Of a stretch of DNA of 64,000 nucleotides, positions 1-9,662 are shown piece after piece; the stretch's first letter is position 1; each line of letters starts with the position of its first letter. The stretch is from positions 124,001 to 188,000 of the forward strand of contig NZ_BATP01000032.1 in NCBI RefSeq assembly GCF_000739615.1. The letters are read 5' to 3'. The notes beneath the pieces were generated by a model. It saw nothing but the letters and a program-made list of their open reading frames with translations. It ran no database searches and had not been told where the DNA came from. The DNA is from Haloferula sp. BvORR071. GTDB taxonomy: Bacteria; Verrucomicrobiota; Verrucomicrobiia; Verrucomicrobiales; Akkermansiaceae. The position numbers were made by a program, and so were the translations under genes.

Positions 1-1
1 C

Positions 2-295
2 CGCACCCAGGGCAGCTCTTTCTCCTCCGCCTACATCGACGACATCCAGCTCCGCGCGCTGCGGCCTTGGGACCGCTTCTCGATCGACTCACAGACCCTG
101 AAGTCGGGCCAAACTTCAAAAGTGCGGTGGACCTCCTTCAACGGCCGCAACTATTCGATCGAACTCTCACCGACCATGGCGAATGGGGCATGGACCACTC
201 TCGGCCAAGCCTTTGGCAACGGCCTCGTGACCGAGTACAGCTTCTCCATGCCCGCCGGACCACGCCGCTTTGTCCGGGTCCGGGAGCTGCCCTGA
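2..295 (+). CDS. C-terminal end of a secreted protein (5' end outside window)
   Basis: An open frame runs in from the left edge and stops with TGA at 293-295, giving 97 residues. The tail ends in a run of short beta-strand-like segments (WTSFNGRNYSIELSP, then a final RRFVRVRELP). This pattern, with a Y.I..S....W core and a closing FVRV, is common at the C-terminus of large verrucomicrobial exoproteins; here it is an inference from memory. The catalytic or adhesive part lies upstream of the window, so no function can be assigned. It lies 57 bases before the start of the TonB-dependent receptor on the same strand. Confidence 0.6.
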   Translation, partial: RTQGSSFSSAYIDDIQLRALRPWDRFSIDSQTLKSGQTSKVRWTSFNGRNYSIELSPTMANGAWTTLGQAFGNGLVTEYSFSMPAGPRRFVRVRELP

Positions 296-352
296 CATCG
301 CGGGAGATTGCGATTGCCGCGCTCCCGGATTTCAGGTTTGAGGCAGCTTGAA

Positions 353-2437
353 TTGAAGACGCAGCTTTTCGCGATTCTGGGGGCGGGCACGGTGGTGGCA
401 GGGGCGGCGGCACAGGATGCCGATGCCCTTTCGGATGTTACGGTGCTGGCGGAGCGGCTGGCTGGCAGCGTGGCGGATACGCCGGGCTGGACCTTGGCGG
501 AATGGGATCGTGAGGAGATCTCGAAAGAGGCACCCCGGACCCTCGATGAACTGCTCGCGCAGGAGCCCTCCTTCTCACTCTACCGGCGCCAGACTTCCCT
601 CTTCGGCAATCCAACTTCGGCAGGCGTGAGCCTGCGCAACACCGGGGCCACCGCAGCCTCGCGGACCTTGGTGCTGCTCGATGGCATCCCGCAGAATGAT
701 CCCTTCGGCGGCTGGGTCTATTGGGCGCGCTACGAACCCTCGACCCTCGAGTCGGTGCGCATTGTCCCCGCCGCGCAATCGGCGGTCTGGGGCAACCAGA
801 GCCCGGCGGGCGTGGTGCAGATGGAGAGCCAGTCGCCCTTCACCGAGCGGCATCTGCTGCGGATGGGCGGTGGCAGCCAGGGAACGATCTCTGGCGCGAC
901 CACACATACCCTGGTCGCGGATGATGGCTCGCTGGGCGTGACCTTTTCAACCTTCGGACTGCACTCGGACGGCTTCTTCGCAGTGCCCCCCTGGCAGCGC
1001 GGGACGATTGATCGCCGCCTGGAACTGGATGCCTACGGCGCCGATCTGAAGATGGCATGGAAGGCTTTCCAAGGGGTGACCATCGAACCGATGTTCTCCT
1101 GGTACGAGGAAGACCGCGGCAACGGCACGCCGCTGGCGGAGAACGCCACCGAGGCACTCGACTTCGCCCTCCGCGTCACCGCTGCGGAGGAAGGCGGCTT
1201 CTCCTGGCAAGCACTCGCCTACCACCAGCGCCGGCGCTTCGAGGCGATGTTCACCTCGGTGAATGCCGCCCGTACTGCCGAGAATCCCTCGCTCGATCAA
1301 TTTCACGTGCCGGGCAATGGCACCGGCGGCGCCCTCACCTTCCGCTACGCGCCGGAGGGCCCATGGTCGCTCACGGCGGGCGCTGACCTCCGCCAGATCG
1401 AGGGCTCCACCAACGAGAACGCGAGCTTCATCGCCGGCCGCTTCACCCGCCGCCGCGAGGCCGGCGGCGAGCAGGGCAATGCCGGCATCTTCGTCGCCGG
1501 CGGCTACGAAGCCCAGTCCAAGACCCGCATCGATGCCAGCCTGCGCCTCGACGCCTGGTGGCTCGACAATGGCAGCCGCCTCGAACGCTCGCTGGTAACC
1601 GGCAAGCCATTGCGCGTGAACTTCCAGGAGGACCGCGACGGCGTCGAACCCTCCTTCTCCCTCGCCGTGAATCATCCGCTCACCGAGGACCTCCACATCG
1701 GCGCCTCGGCGGGAACCAGCTTCCGCCTGCCCACTCTCAACGAACTGCATCGGCCCTTCCGCGTCCGCAGCGACATCACGGAGGCCAATCCCGCCCTCGA
1801 CCCGGAGCGCTTCTACAGCGTGGAAGGCACCCTCGACTGGCAGGCAGCAGACTGCCTGAGCTTCGAGGCGGCGGTTTTCCACCATTGGATCCGGGACGCC
1901 ATCGCCAACGTCCCGATCACCGACCCCGCCCAGATCGCCGCGATCTTCGGCACCATCCCGCCCGGTGGCTCCGGCCAGCAGCGCCAGAACGTCGACGAGG
2001 CCCGCGTCTTCGGCATCGAAGCCGGAACAAAATGGGAGCCCATGAACAGCATAACCCTGCATTTCGACGGCATCTGGAGCGAGACCGAGTTCGCCGATTC
2101 CCCCAAGCAGCCTCTGTTGGAAGGCAAGCCCTTCCCCCAGGCCCCCGACCTCCGCCTCATCGCCTCCGCCGACTGGCACGCCACCGACCGCCTCACTTTT
2201 TCCGCAGGCTATGAATATGGCTCCCACCAATTCGACGACGCCCTCGCCGCCCGCCGCATTCCCAGCTACTCCAGCGTGAAAGTCGGCGCGAGCTGGCAAG
2301 CCAAGGACAACCTCCTTCTCACCGCCCGCGTCGATAATCTCTTCGACGAAGAAATCGCCACCGGCCTCAGCACGGACGGGATCCGCACCATCGCCGGCCC
2401 GCGATCCTTGTGGATAGGGGCAGAGTGGGGGTTTTGA
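353..2437 (+). CDS. TonB-dependent outer-membrane receptor
   Basis: This 694-residue protein has the plan of a TonB-dependent receptor. A signal peptide (MKTQLFAILGAGTVVAGAAA) is followed by a plug domain (about residues 25-160, with DELLAQEPSF and RTLVLLDGIPQNDPFGGWV), then a 22-strand-type barrel ending in the terminal phenylalanine typical of outer-membrane proteins (WIGAEWGF). I start it at the TTG at 353, with GAGG at 340-343 about 9 bases upstream. An earlier TTG at 308 would put a basic stretch before the signal peptide. The substrate cannot be read from sequence. The next two genes encode periplasmic sugar dehydrogenases, so a carbohydrate ligand or PQQ is possible, but siderophore or cobalamin uptake is not excluded. 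Confidence 0.9.
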   Translation: MKTQLFAILGAGTVVAGAAAQDADALSDVTVLAERLAGSVADTPGWTLAEWDREEISKEAPRTLDELLAQEPSFSLYRRQTSLFGNPTSAGVSLRNTGATAASRTLVLLDGIPQNDPFGGWVYWARYEPSTLESVRIVPAAQSAVWGNQSPAGVVQMESQSPFTERHLLRMGGGSQGTISGATTHTLVADDGSLGVTFSTFGLHSDGFFAVPPWQRGTIDRRLELDAYGADLKMAWKAFQGVTIEPMFSWYEEDRGNGTPLAENATEALDFALRVTAAEEGGFSWQALAYHQRRRFEAMFTSVNAARTAENPSLDQFHVPGNGTGGALTFRYAPEGPWSLTAGADLRQIEGSTNENASFIAGRFTRRREAGGEQGNAGIFVAGGYEAQSKTRIDASLRLDAWWLDNGSRLERSLVTGKPLRVNFQEDRDGVEPSFSLAVNHPLTEDLHIGASAGTSFRLPTLNELHRPFRVRSDITEANPALDPERFYSVEGTLDWQAADCLSFEAAVFHHWIRDAIANVPITDPAQIAAIFGTIPPGGSGQQRQNVDEARVFGIEAGTKWEPMNSITLHFDGIWSETEFADSPKQPLLEGKPFPQAPDLRLIASADWHATDRLTFSAGYEYGSHQFDDALAARRIPSYSSVKVGASWQAKDNLLLTARVDNLFDEEIATGLSTDGIRTIAGPRSLWIGAEWGF

Positions 2438-2500
2438 TCCCGTGAAAGACACTCTGGGAATTTGAAATCGGTTTGATCCCTCGTAAGGGTCCCGATCTCC

Positions 2501-3931
2501 ATGAAACGCTTCCTCCTCCTGCCGCTGCTCGCGCTGCCTTCTGTCGCCCTCGCTCAAGACGCCAAACCGGCGGACCTTTCCAAACTGAAGGCGGAACAAC
2601 TCTGCGGCCAGCTCTGCTCGGGCTGCCATGGTGCTGACCTGAGCGGCGGCCAAGGTGGCTCGCTGATCGATGGCGAATGGAAGCACGGCAGCAGCGATGC
2701 TGACCTGATGCGCTCGATCAAAGAGGGCAATCCCCAGCTCGGGATGACGCCCTTCGGGACCTTGCTCGATGACGGGCAGCTCCGGATGATGGTCATCTTT
2801 ATCCGCGAGAAGGAGAAGCAGGCGAAGGAGAAGGGGATGAGCTTCCCCAAGCCGAAGCCCGGCGAGGTGACCAAGACCCAGCAGGAGAACTACAAGATCG
2901 AGATGGTGGTCGAGAACGGGCTCAAGGATCCTTGGGCCCTGGCTTTCCTGCCCGACGGCCGAAAGCTGGTGACAGAGAAGTCCGGCCGGCTGCGCCTCAT
3001 CGAGGCGGACGGCAGCTTGAACCCGGAGCCGGTGAAGGACACGCCGCAGGTGGTCGAGCATGGCCAGGGCGGGCTGATGGAAGTCGCCGTGCATCCCGAC
3101 TACGAGAAGAACGGCTGGATCTACCTGGGCTTCGCCGATGGCGCCAAGGAAGGCAAGCAGGTGAAGACCATCACCGCTTACGTCCGCGGCAAGATCAAAG
3201 ACGGGCAATGGGTCGAGCAGCAGCAGATCTTCAAGGCGGAGCCGCAGTACTACACGGATGCCGGCGTGCATTTCGGCACCCGCTTGGTCTTCGATGGCAA
3301 GGGCTTCATCTACTTCATCGTCGGTGAGCGTGGCGGCCGCATGGAAGTCCAGGACGTGGCCAACCCGAAGGGCAAGATCTACCGCCTGCGCGACGATGGC
3401 ACGGTGCCGGATGACAACCCGAAGTTCGACAAGGCACCGGTCCCCGGTGTGTGGACCTACGGCCACCGCAACCCGCAGGGCCTCGACATCGACCCGCGCG
3501 ATGGCTCGATCTACAACACCGAGCACGGTCCGCGCGGCGGCGACGAATTGAATTGGGTGCTGCCCGGCCACAACTACGGCTGGCCGGTGATCACCTACGG
3601 GATGGATTACGATGGCTCGCCGATCAGCGATAAGACGGCCCAGGAGGGCATGGATCAGCCGGTGACCTACTGGCAGCCTAGTATTGCGACTTGCGGACTG
3701 GCCTTCTACCGCGGCGATAAGTTCCCGAAGTGGAAGAATGACCTCCTTGTCGGCGCACTGGCCCAGCAGGAAATCCGCCGCCTGCGCCTGGTGGATCACA
3801 AGGTGACCGAGCAGGAAGTGGTGCTGAAGGGCATCGGCCGGGTGCGCGACATCAAGAGCGCGAAGGATGGCAACATCTACGTCATTTTGAACGGGCCGGA
3901 CCGTGTGATTCGCTTGGTTCCTGCGGAATGA
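2501..3931 (+). CDS. PQQ-type sugar dehydrogenase with N-terminal cytochrome c domain
   Basis: The 476-residue secreted protein begins with a signal peptide (MKRFLLLPLLALPSVALA). A cytochrome c domain follows at about residues 30-115, with haem motif CSGCH and a likely distal Met in QLGMTPFG. A six-bladed glucose/sorbosone dehydrogenase propeller fills residues 130-476. Family hallmarks are PWALAFLPDGR, YGHRNPQGLDIDP and EHGPRGGDELN. Such enzymes (soluble aldose dehydrogenase/YliI family) oxidise aldoses with PQQ in the periplasm, and the attached haem can pass electrons to the respiratory chain. Its stop overlaps the start of the next gene (ATGA at 3928-3931), so the two are translationally coupled. 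Substrate range is unknown. Confidence 0.9.
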   Translation: MKRFLLLPLLALPSVALAQDAKPADLSKLKAEQLCGQLCSGCHGADLSGGQGGSLIDGEWKHGSSDADLMRSIKEGNPQLGMTPFGTLLDDGQLRMMVIFIREKEKQAKEKGMSFPKPKPGEVTKTQQENYKIEMVVENGLKDPWALAFLPDGRKLVTEKSGRLRLIEADGSLNPEPVKDTPQVVEHGQGGLMEVAVHPDYEKNGWIYLGFADGAKEGKQVKTITAYVRGKIKDGQWVEQQQIFKAEPQYYTDAGVHFGTRLVFDGKGFIYFIVGERGGRMEVQDVANPKGKIYRLRDDGTVPDDNPKFDKAPVPGVWTYGHRNPQGLDIDPRDGSIYNTEHGPRGGDELNWVLPGHNYGWPVITYGMDYDGSPISDKTAQEGMDQPVTYWQPSIATCGLAFYRGDKFPKWKNDLLVGALAQQEIRRLRLVDHKVTEQEVVLKGIGRVRDIKSAKDGNIYVILNGPDRVIRLVPAE

Positions 3932-5343
3932 AAACGATCGCTGCAGCTCTCTTGATTCTTCCCGCGCTTGCCGCGGCCGAGCCGATGTCAATCGCGGCTC
4001 CGCCGGATGCGGCGCTGGTCACGCCACACCGGATCGAGGAGCTGGCTACGGGGCTTATCGTACCATGGGAACTGCGCTTCCTGCCGGATGGCCGCGAGAT
4101 CTTCACCGAGCGGATCGGGCGGGTGAGGATCGTTGAGAAGGGCAAGGTGCTTGAGGAACCGGCGCTGACCCTGCCCGCGGCGCAGGGCAACAAGATGTGT
4201 CTGTTGGGTCTGGCGCTCGCGCCGGACTTCGCGAAGACCGGCTTGCTCTTCCTCGCCTGGGACAAGCAGAAGGGAGAGAAGGACTTCGAGCTGCGGATGG
4301 AGCGCTACCGTCTCGATGGCAACAAGTTGGTCGAGCCGAAGACTATCATCGAAGGCATTGCGGCGAACCAGAACCACACGGGCTGCCGCCTGGAATTCGG
4401 ACCGGACGGGATGCTCTACATGACGACCGGCGATGCCGACAAGCAGGACGGCCCGCAGAAGCTCGACCAGCTTCACGGCAAGATCCTGCGCTTCAACGCG
4501 GATGGCTCGGTCCCAGCGGATAATCCCTTCGTCGGCAAGGAAGGGGCACGCCCCGAGGTCTGGTCGTACGGCCATCGCAATCCCCAGGGCCTCGCCTTTC
4601 AACCGGGGACCGGGCGACTCTACGAGGCTGAGCACGGGCCACTTCACGGCGACGAAATCAATCTGATCGAGAAAGGCGCGAACTACGGCTGGCCGGTGAT
4701 CTCGCATCGCCGCGAGGCGGAAGGAATGCGCACGCCGCTGATTGAGATCACGCCTGCGGCAGCGCCGGGGCGCCTGCTCTTCTATCAGGGTACCGCCTTT
4801 CCGGAGTTGCGCGGCTGCCTGCTGGTGGCCTGCCTGCGCGGCGAATCGGTATTCCGGGTCTCGCTTGGTGGCGACGGCTTGCCGAGCCACGTCGAGCGGC
4901 TGTGGTTCAAGAAGTGGGGCCGCATCCGCTTCATCAATGAAGCGCCGGATGGCTCGTTGTGGTTGGGCACCTCGATGCAGGACCCCGCCGAAGGCAAGCC
5001 ACGTGAGGGGGATGATCGCTTGATCCGAATTGTCGCCGATCCCGCAGGAACAATCGAACCGGTGGCCGGCCAAGCCGCCGCCCCGGTCATGATCACGCCG
5101 GAGACGAAGGACCCGGAAACGATCATCGCCGCTGCCTGCGCCGCCTGCCACGGTCCCGGCCTTGCTGGTGGCGAGAAGCGCGGCTTGCTGACCGGCGAGC
5201 TGAAGTTCGCGAAGAATCCCGCGGATCTGGAGAAGGTCATCCACGATGGAGTCCCTACGGCGGGCATGCCTCCAGCGTCGGGCCTGCTGACGGACGCCCA
5301 GATCTCGCTGGTGGCGGACTACATCCGCGCAAAGCGGCACTGA
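3928..5343 (+). CDS. PQQ-type sugar dehydrogenase with C-terminal cytochrome c domain
   Basis: This is a 471-residue paralogue of the preceding gene, overlapping it by four bases. A signal peptide (to about residue 17) precedes the glucose/sorbosone dehydrogenase propeller (about residues 35-365; PWELRFLPDGREIF, YGHRNPQGLAFQPG, EHGPLHGDEIN). The cytochrome c domain is at the C-terminus (about residues 385-471) with haem motif CAACH and a probable distal Met in TAGMPPASG. The domain order is therefore the reverse of its neighbour. It probably acts in the periplasm as a PQQ-linked aldose or related dehydrogenase. The overlap suggests co-translation and perhaps a shared electron route, which is inference. 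Confidence 0.9.
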   Translation: MKTIAAALLILPALAAAEPMSIAAPPDAALVTPHRIEELATGLIVPWELRFLPDGREIFTERIGRVRIVEKGKVLEEPALTLPAAQGNKMCLLGLALAPDFAKTGLLFLAWDKQKGEKDFELRMERYRLDGNKLVEPKTIIEGIAANQNHTGCRLEFGPDGMLYMTTGDADKQDGPQKLDQLHGKILRFNADGSVPADNPFVGKEGARPEVWSYGHRNPQGLAFQPGTGRLYEAEHGPLHGDEINLIEKGANYGWPVISHRREAEGMRTPLIEITPAAAPGRLLFYQGTAFPELRGCLLVACLRGESVFRVSLGGDGLPSHVERLWFKKWGRIRFINEAPDGSLWLGTSMQDPAEGKPREGDDRLIRIVADPAGTIEPVAGQAAAPVMITPETKDPETIIAAACAACHGPGLAGGEKRGLLTGELKFAKNPADLEKVIHDGVPTAGMPPASGLLTDAQISLVADYIRAKRH

Positions 5344-5358
5344 TGCTGCCTTTTTGAA

Positions 5359-7539
5359 TCAAGCGGGCTGCAAGGATGCCCCCCGGGCCTCGATGGCGCG
5401 GAAGAGCCTCAGTTTCCCGTAACTCATGCGGCCGCCGAGCTGCTCGAAGATGGGCTTGAGGGCGAGATCGTCGGAGCCTTCGAAGGCGGCGCGCATTTCT
5501 GCTTCCTCTTTCTCGGAATAGCAGCGGCGTGGGTCGATGTCCTCGCCGGACTCGATGATCGCGCCGAGGTGGCTTTCGATGGTGGAGATGGCCAGCCCAC
5601 GTTTGGCGGCAATCTCATCCATGTTTTTGCCCGCACGCCAGAGTTCCAAGGTGGCGAAGGTGGTGCCATTGAGCACGGGTTTTGGAACGGAAGCCCTTGG
5701 ATCAGGCAGGGGTGCAAACTTCCGGCGCTCATGGGTTTCCAGCCATGTGGAAACCTCGCGGAGGAAGCCGGGACCGTAGTCATTGAGCTTGCGATCGCCG
5801 ACACCGGGGATGCGGGCGAAAGCGGCTTTGTCGCCGGGGTATTCGCGGGCCATGTGGCGCAGGGACACATCAGAGAAGACGACGTAGGGTGGCACCCCGG
5901 CAGCGTCGGCGACCTGCTTGCGGTGATTGCGAAGAGCCTCGAAAAGCTCCGCGTCGCACTCGATGTCACCGGCTCGACGAGTGGTGGTTTTCTCTCCCTC
6001 CATCAGGCGGGTGAGGCTGACAGCGCGGCGCTCACGAAGTATGGCGACGCCTTCGTCGGTGACGGAGATCACGGGATAGTTCCCGCCATCCACGGCAAAC
6101 CAGCCCTTGCGCACAAGGGTGCGGGCGATCTCCGCCCACTTGGCGGCGGAGTGCTCCTTGCCGATGCCGTAAGTACTAAGCTTATCGTGCTTACGGGCCA
6201 AGATCTTCTCGGCACGGGAGCCTGCCAGGATGTCGGCCAAGTGGCGGATGCCTACGGGTGGACCGCCAGCCTGCTTCACGCGGATGACACAGCTGATCAG
6301 CTTCTGCGTTTCCACGGTTGCGTCCCAGTTCCCTCGCGGGGCCAGGCAGTTGTCGCAGGCACCGCAGTTTTCCTCCGGCCACGATTCGCCGAAGTAGTCT
6401 AACAGGCCGATCCGCCGACAGGCATCGCTCTCGGCGAAGTCGGCCATGTGCTCGAGCTGTTCGCGGGCGTTGTCGCGGGCTTCCTCATCGCTGATATCGG
6501 CGATGAAACGCTGCTGCTTCACAATATCGCCGCGGGTGAAGAGCAGCAGGCAATCGGCCGGCAGGCCATCGCGACCGGCGCGGCCGGTTTCCTGATAGTA
6601 GCCTTCAAGGTTCTTCGGCAGATCGGCATGGATCACGAAGCGGACGTCGGGCTTGTTGATGCCCATGCCGAAGGCGACGGTGGCGCATACCACGCGGACC
6701 TCATCGCGCAGGAAGGCTTCCTGGTTCCGAGCCCGCTCCGCGGTTTCCAGCCCGGCGTGGTAGCAGACGGCGGGGATCCCGGAGGCACGGAGGCTGGCAG
6801 CGAGTTCCTCGGTACGCTTGCGCGACTGGGCATAGACGATGCCGGACTCCTGTCCGCGCTCGCGGATGAAGTGAACGACGCGGGCGAGCGCATCCTGCTT
6901 GGGCTCGACCAGGTAGTTCAGGTTCGGGCGGTTGAAGCTGGCGAGGAAGGCCGCCGGATCGCGCAGGCCGAGTTGGACGAGGATGTCATCGCGCACCCGC
7001 GGCGTGGCGGTGGCGGTCAGGGCGATGGCGGGCACTTGCGGCAGCGCCTGGCGGAGTTCGCGCAGCCGCCGGTACTCCGGCCTGAAATCGTGGCCCCATT
7101 CGCTGATGCAGTGGGCCTCATCCACGGCCAAGGCGGTGACATTCCAGCGCTGGACCTCAGCGAGAAAGGCGCCGGACATGAGCCGCTCGGGAGCCAGATA
7201 GACAAGCTTGAAGTCGCCGTTGCGGATCGCCTCGATGCGGTCGCGGTTCTCCTGCATGCCCAGCGTGGAATTGAGGAAGGTGGCCGCCACACCTGCTGCG
7301 GTAAGCTGGTCCACTTGGTCCTTCATCAGCGCGATCAGCGGGGAGACGACCAGGGTCACTCCTTCCCGGGCGAGTGCCGGAAGTTGGTAGCAGAGACTCT
7401 TGCCCGCGCCGGTCGGCAGGATCGCCAGCACATCCCGGCGGGCGAGGGCGGCCTCGACGATCTCCCGCTGCAAGGGGCGGAAGCTGTCGTAGCCGAAATG
7501 CGTTTTGAGCAGGCGGGAGAGGGGGATGCCTGTGGTCAT
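5359..7539 (-). CDS. recQ: ATP-dependent DNA helicase RecQ
   Basis: This 726-residue protein has the complete RecQ order. The helicase core has Walker A PTGAGKS (residues 42-48) and the DEAH box in AVDEAHCISEWGHDF (near residue 138). The Arg/Gly-rich motif VI lies in YYQETGRAGRDG. A RecQ zinc-binding segment follows (CRRIGLLDYFGESWPEENCGACDNC region, four Cys). Next are a winged-helix RQC domain and an HRDC domain (LFEALRNHRKQVADAAGVPP). The last 120 residues form a helix-turn-helix-like tail (MDEIAAKRGLAISTIESHL), also seen in longer bacterial RecQ proteins. It unwinds DNA 3'-5' in recombination and fork repair. It is convergent with the dehydrogenase genes (15-base gap) and divergent from the Fur-family gene. 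Confidence 0.97.
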   Translation of the reverse strand: MTTGIPLSRLLKTHFGYDSFRPLQREIVEAALARRDVLAILPTGAGKSLCYQLPALAREGVTLVVSPLIALMKDQVDQLTAAGVAATFLNSTLGMQENRDRIEAIRNGDFKLVYLAPERLMSGAFLAEVQRWNVTALAVDEAHCISEWGHDFRPEYRRLRELRQALPQVPAIALTATATPRVRDDILVQLGLRDPAAFLASFNRPNLNYLVEPKQDALARVVHFIRERGQESGIVYAQSRKRTEELAASLRASGIPAVCYHAGLETAERARNQEAFLRDEVRVVCATVAFGMGINKPDVRFVIHADLPKNLEGYYQETGRAGRDGLPADCLLLFTRGDIVKQQRFIADISDEEARDNAREQLEHMADFAESDACRRIGLLDYFGESWPEENCGACDNCLAPRGNWDATVETQKLISCVIRVKQAGGPPVGIRHLADILAGSRAEKILARKHDKLSTYGIGKEHSAAKWAEIARTLVRKGWFAVDGGNYPVISVTDEGVAILRERRAVSLTRLMEGEKTTTRRAGDIECDAELFEALRNHRKQVADAAGVPPYVVFSDVSLRHMAREYPGDKAAFARIPGVGDRKLNDYGPGFLREVSTWLETHERRKFAPLPDPRASVPKPVLNGTTFATLELWRAGKNMDEIAAKRGLAISTIESHLGAIIESGEDIDPRRCYSEKEEAEMRAAFEGSDDLALKPIFEQLGGRMSYGKLRLFRAIEARGASLQPA

Positions 7540-7763
7540 GAATTGTCCTGATAACTGTTCATTAGATCAGTTCAAGGAGAATTTTTGATAAGACGCTCCT
7601 CCCTTTCCATCAAGGAGCCGGGGTGATCTCCCTAGCTCCCGGGGTCCGGTCACCCGCAGCGAGGACGACTGCTGCGAACCTAGCTCGCCCGTTGAAAAAG
7701 AGTTGCCCGAGAGCTTGGATCCACGCTACGCCACCAGTCCTTCAGTCAGGCTAAGAATTAAAA

Positions 7764-7778
7764 TTAGAATTATTCTTG
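7764..7778. promoter_or_regulatory. PerR/Fur-box-like operator upstream of the Fur-family gene
   Basis: The sequence TTAGAATTATTCTTG contains a perfect 5-1-5 inverted repeat, AGAAT-T-ATTCT (7766-7776). It closely resembles the 7-1-7 PerR box TTATAATnATTATAA. A second, weaker AT-rich half (TAAGAATTAAAATTA, 7752-7766) overlaps it on the left. The box sits about 40 bases before the ATG of the regulator, in a strikingly AT-rich patch, so autoregulation and control of the downstream suf genes are likely. Confidence 0.65.
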
Positions 7779-7817
7779 CCTTGGGGTAGACTAGTCGTAG
7801 CTTCCGCCGCCCCGTCC

Positions 7818-8261
7818 ATGGTCGATCTTTCAACAGACAGCGATTCCGACTTTTCCGCCGAAACCCCGGTGGAAACGGGAGGGCTGCGGATGACCAAGCA
7901 GCGGCAGGAGGTTTACCGCTTGCTTTTGGCGCAGCGTGACCACCCGACCGCCCAGGATGTGTTCATGCGGGTCAAGGACACCCTGCCCCACATTTCGCTC
8001 GCGACGGTTTACAACACTTTGGAAGCGCTGGTGCAGCACGGCTTGGTGCGGCAGGTCAATTTCGACCGCGAGCCTTCGCGCTTTTGCCCGAACCTGGCCG
8101 ACCACGGCCACTTCCACGACAAGACCAGCGGGAAGATCCATGATGTGACCTTCAAGCCGGGCGTCTGTGTCTCGGATCTCCTCGATCTGCCGGAAGGCGC
8201 GGTCGTCACCGGCATCGAAATCACCCTGCGCGGCGAGCTGCCTGCGGAGGGCGCTCGCTAA
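7818..8261 (+). CDS. Fur/PerR-family transcriptional regulator without CxxC zinc motifs
   Basis: The 147-residue protein has a Fur-type winged helix (about residues 20-85: RMTKQRQEVYRLLLAQ, PTAQDVF, ISLATVYNTLEALVQHGLV) and a short dimerisation domain. The usual HxHxxCxxCG segment reads HGHFHDKTSGKI, so the first CxxC is replaced by DxxS; the second C-terminal CxxC is absent too. Only two cysteines remain. Histidines and aspartates of the sensing site are kept. The start is set at ATG 7818; a TTG at 7776 lies inside the predicted operator. It directly precedes sufC (43-base gap), so it probably controls iron-sulphur assembly in response to iron, haem or peroxide. Whether it acts as Fur, PerR or Irr cannot be decided from sequence. 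Confidence 0.85.
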   Translation: MVDLSTDSDSDFSAETPVETGGLRMTKQRQEVYRLLLAQRDHPTAQDVFMRVKDTLPHISLATVYNTLEALVQHGLVRQVNFDREPSRFCPNLADHGHFHDKTSGKIHDVTFKPGVCVSDLLDLPEGAVVTGIEITLRGELPAEGAR

Positions 8262-8304
8262 GAATTCCAGATCTCAAATTTCAAATCTCAGATTTTAGTC
8301 AGTC

Positions 8305-9063
<759 letters not shown>

Positions 9064-9086
9064 TCCCTGCTACGGCAGGCATTGCC

Positions 9087-9647
9087 ATGAAACTGCGCAA
9101 GACACGTCATCCCCTCGACAAGCAAAGCCGCGAGAAGTCCGTCGCTCTGCTGAACGACTTCCTTGTACTCGCCATCGACCTCCGCCTGCAGGTCAAGCAA
9201 GCGCACTGGAACGTGCGCGGGCCGAACTTCATGACCCTTCACGAGCTTTTCGACCGCTTGGCCGGTGAGCTGGAGGAGACCATCGATGAACTTGCGGAAC
9301 GTGTGACGGCCCTCGGTGGTCGCGCGCTCGGCACCGCCAACCGCATTGCCAGCAAGACCGAACTGGCCGACCTGCCGAAGAAGGCCACCCACGGTGTGGC
9401 ACTGACGGCCCTGCTTGCTGATCGCTTCGCCGCTGTCGGCAAGTGCGCCGGCATGGCGATCGAGTGCGCCCAGGAAGTCGACGACGAAGTCACCGCCGAC
9501 CTTTTCATCAAGACCTCGCACGGCCTCGACCGCGCGCTGTGGTTCCTCGAAGCGACCCTCGATGGGGATTCGCGCGAGGAAGAAGAATACCCCGCCTTGT
9601 CGGAGATTTCCGGCCCCGGCGGGGAAGACCTGAAGATTTCCGCCTAG
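9087..9647 (+). CDS. dps: Dps-family ferritin-like DNA protection protein
   Basis: This 186-residue protein carries the Dps signature KQAHWNVRGPNFMTLHELFD (about residues 34-53), with the inter-subunit ferroxidase His and Asp, then ELEETIDELAERVTALGG. The N-terminus is basic (MKLRKTRHPLDKQSREK), as in Dps proteins that bind DNA. Dps forms a 12-subunit shell that oxidises Fe(II), usually with H2O2, and stores ferric iron. It sits between sufC and sufB with gaps of 23 and 15 bases, so it is almost certainly co-transcribed with the suf genes. That couples iron storage to cluster assembly, an unusual but sensible arrangement. Confidence 0.93.
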   Translation: MKLRKTRHPLDKQSREKSVALLNDFLVLAIDLRLQVKQAHWNVRGPNFMTLHELFDRLAGELEETIDELAERVTALGGRALGTANRIASKTELADLPKKATHGVALTALLADRFAAVGKCAGMAIECAQEVDDEVTADLFIKTSHGLDRALWFLEATLDGDSREEEEYPALSEISGPGGEDLKISA

Positions 9648-9662
9648 CAACCTTTCCGTTCC

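Noticed and set aside
947-3991. Very long open frame on the minus strand (over 1000 codons)
   Set aside because: It is antisense to the receptor and dehydrogenase genes, has no recognisable domain, and arises from high G+C at third codon positions of the plus-strand genes.
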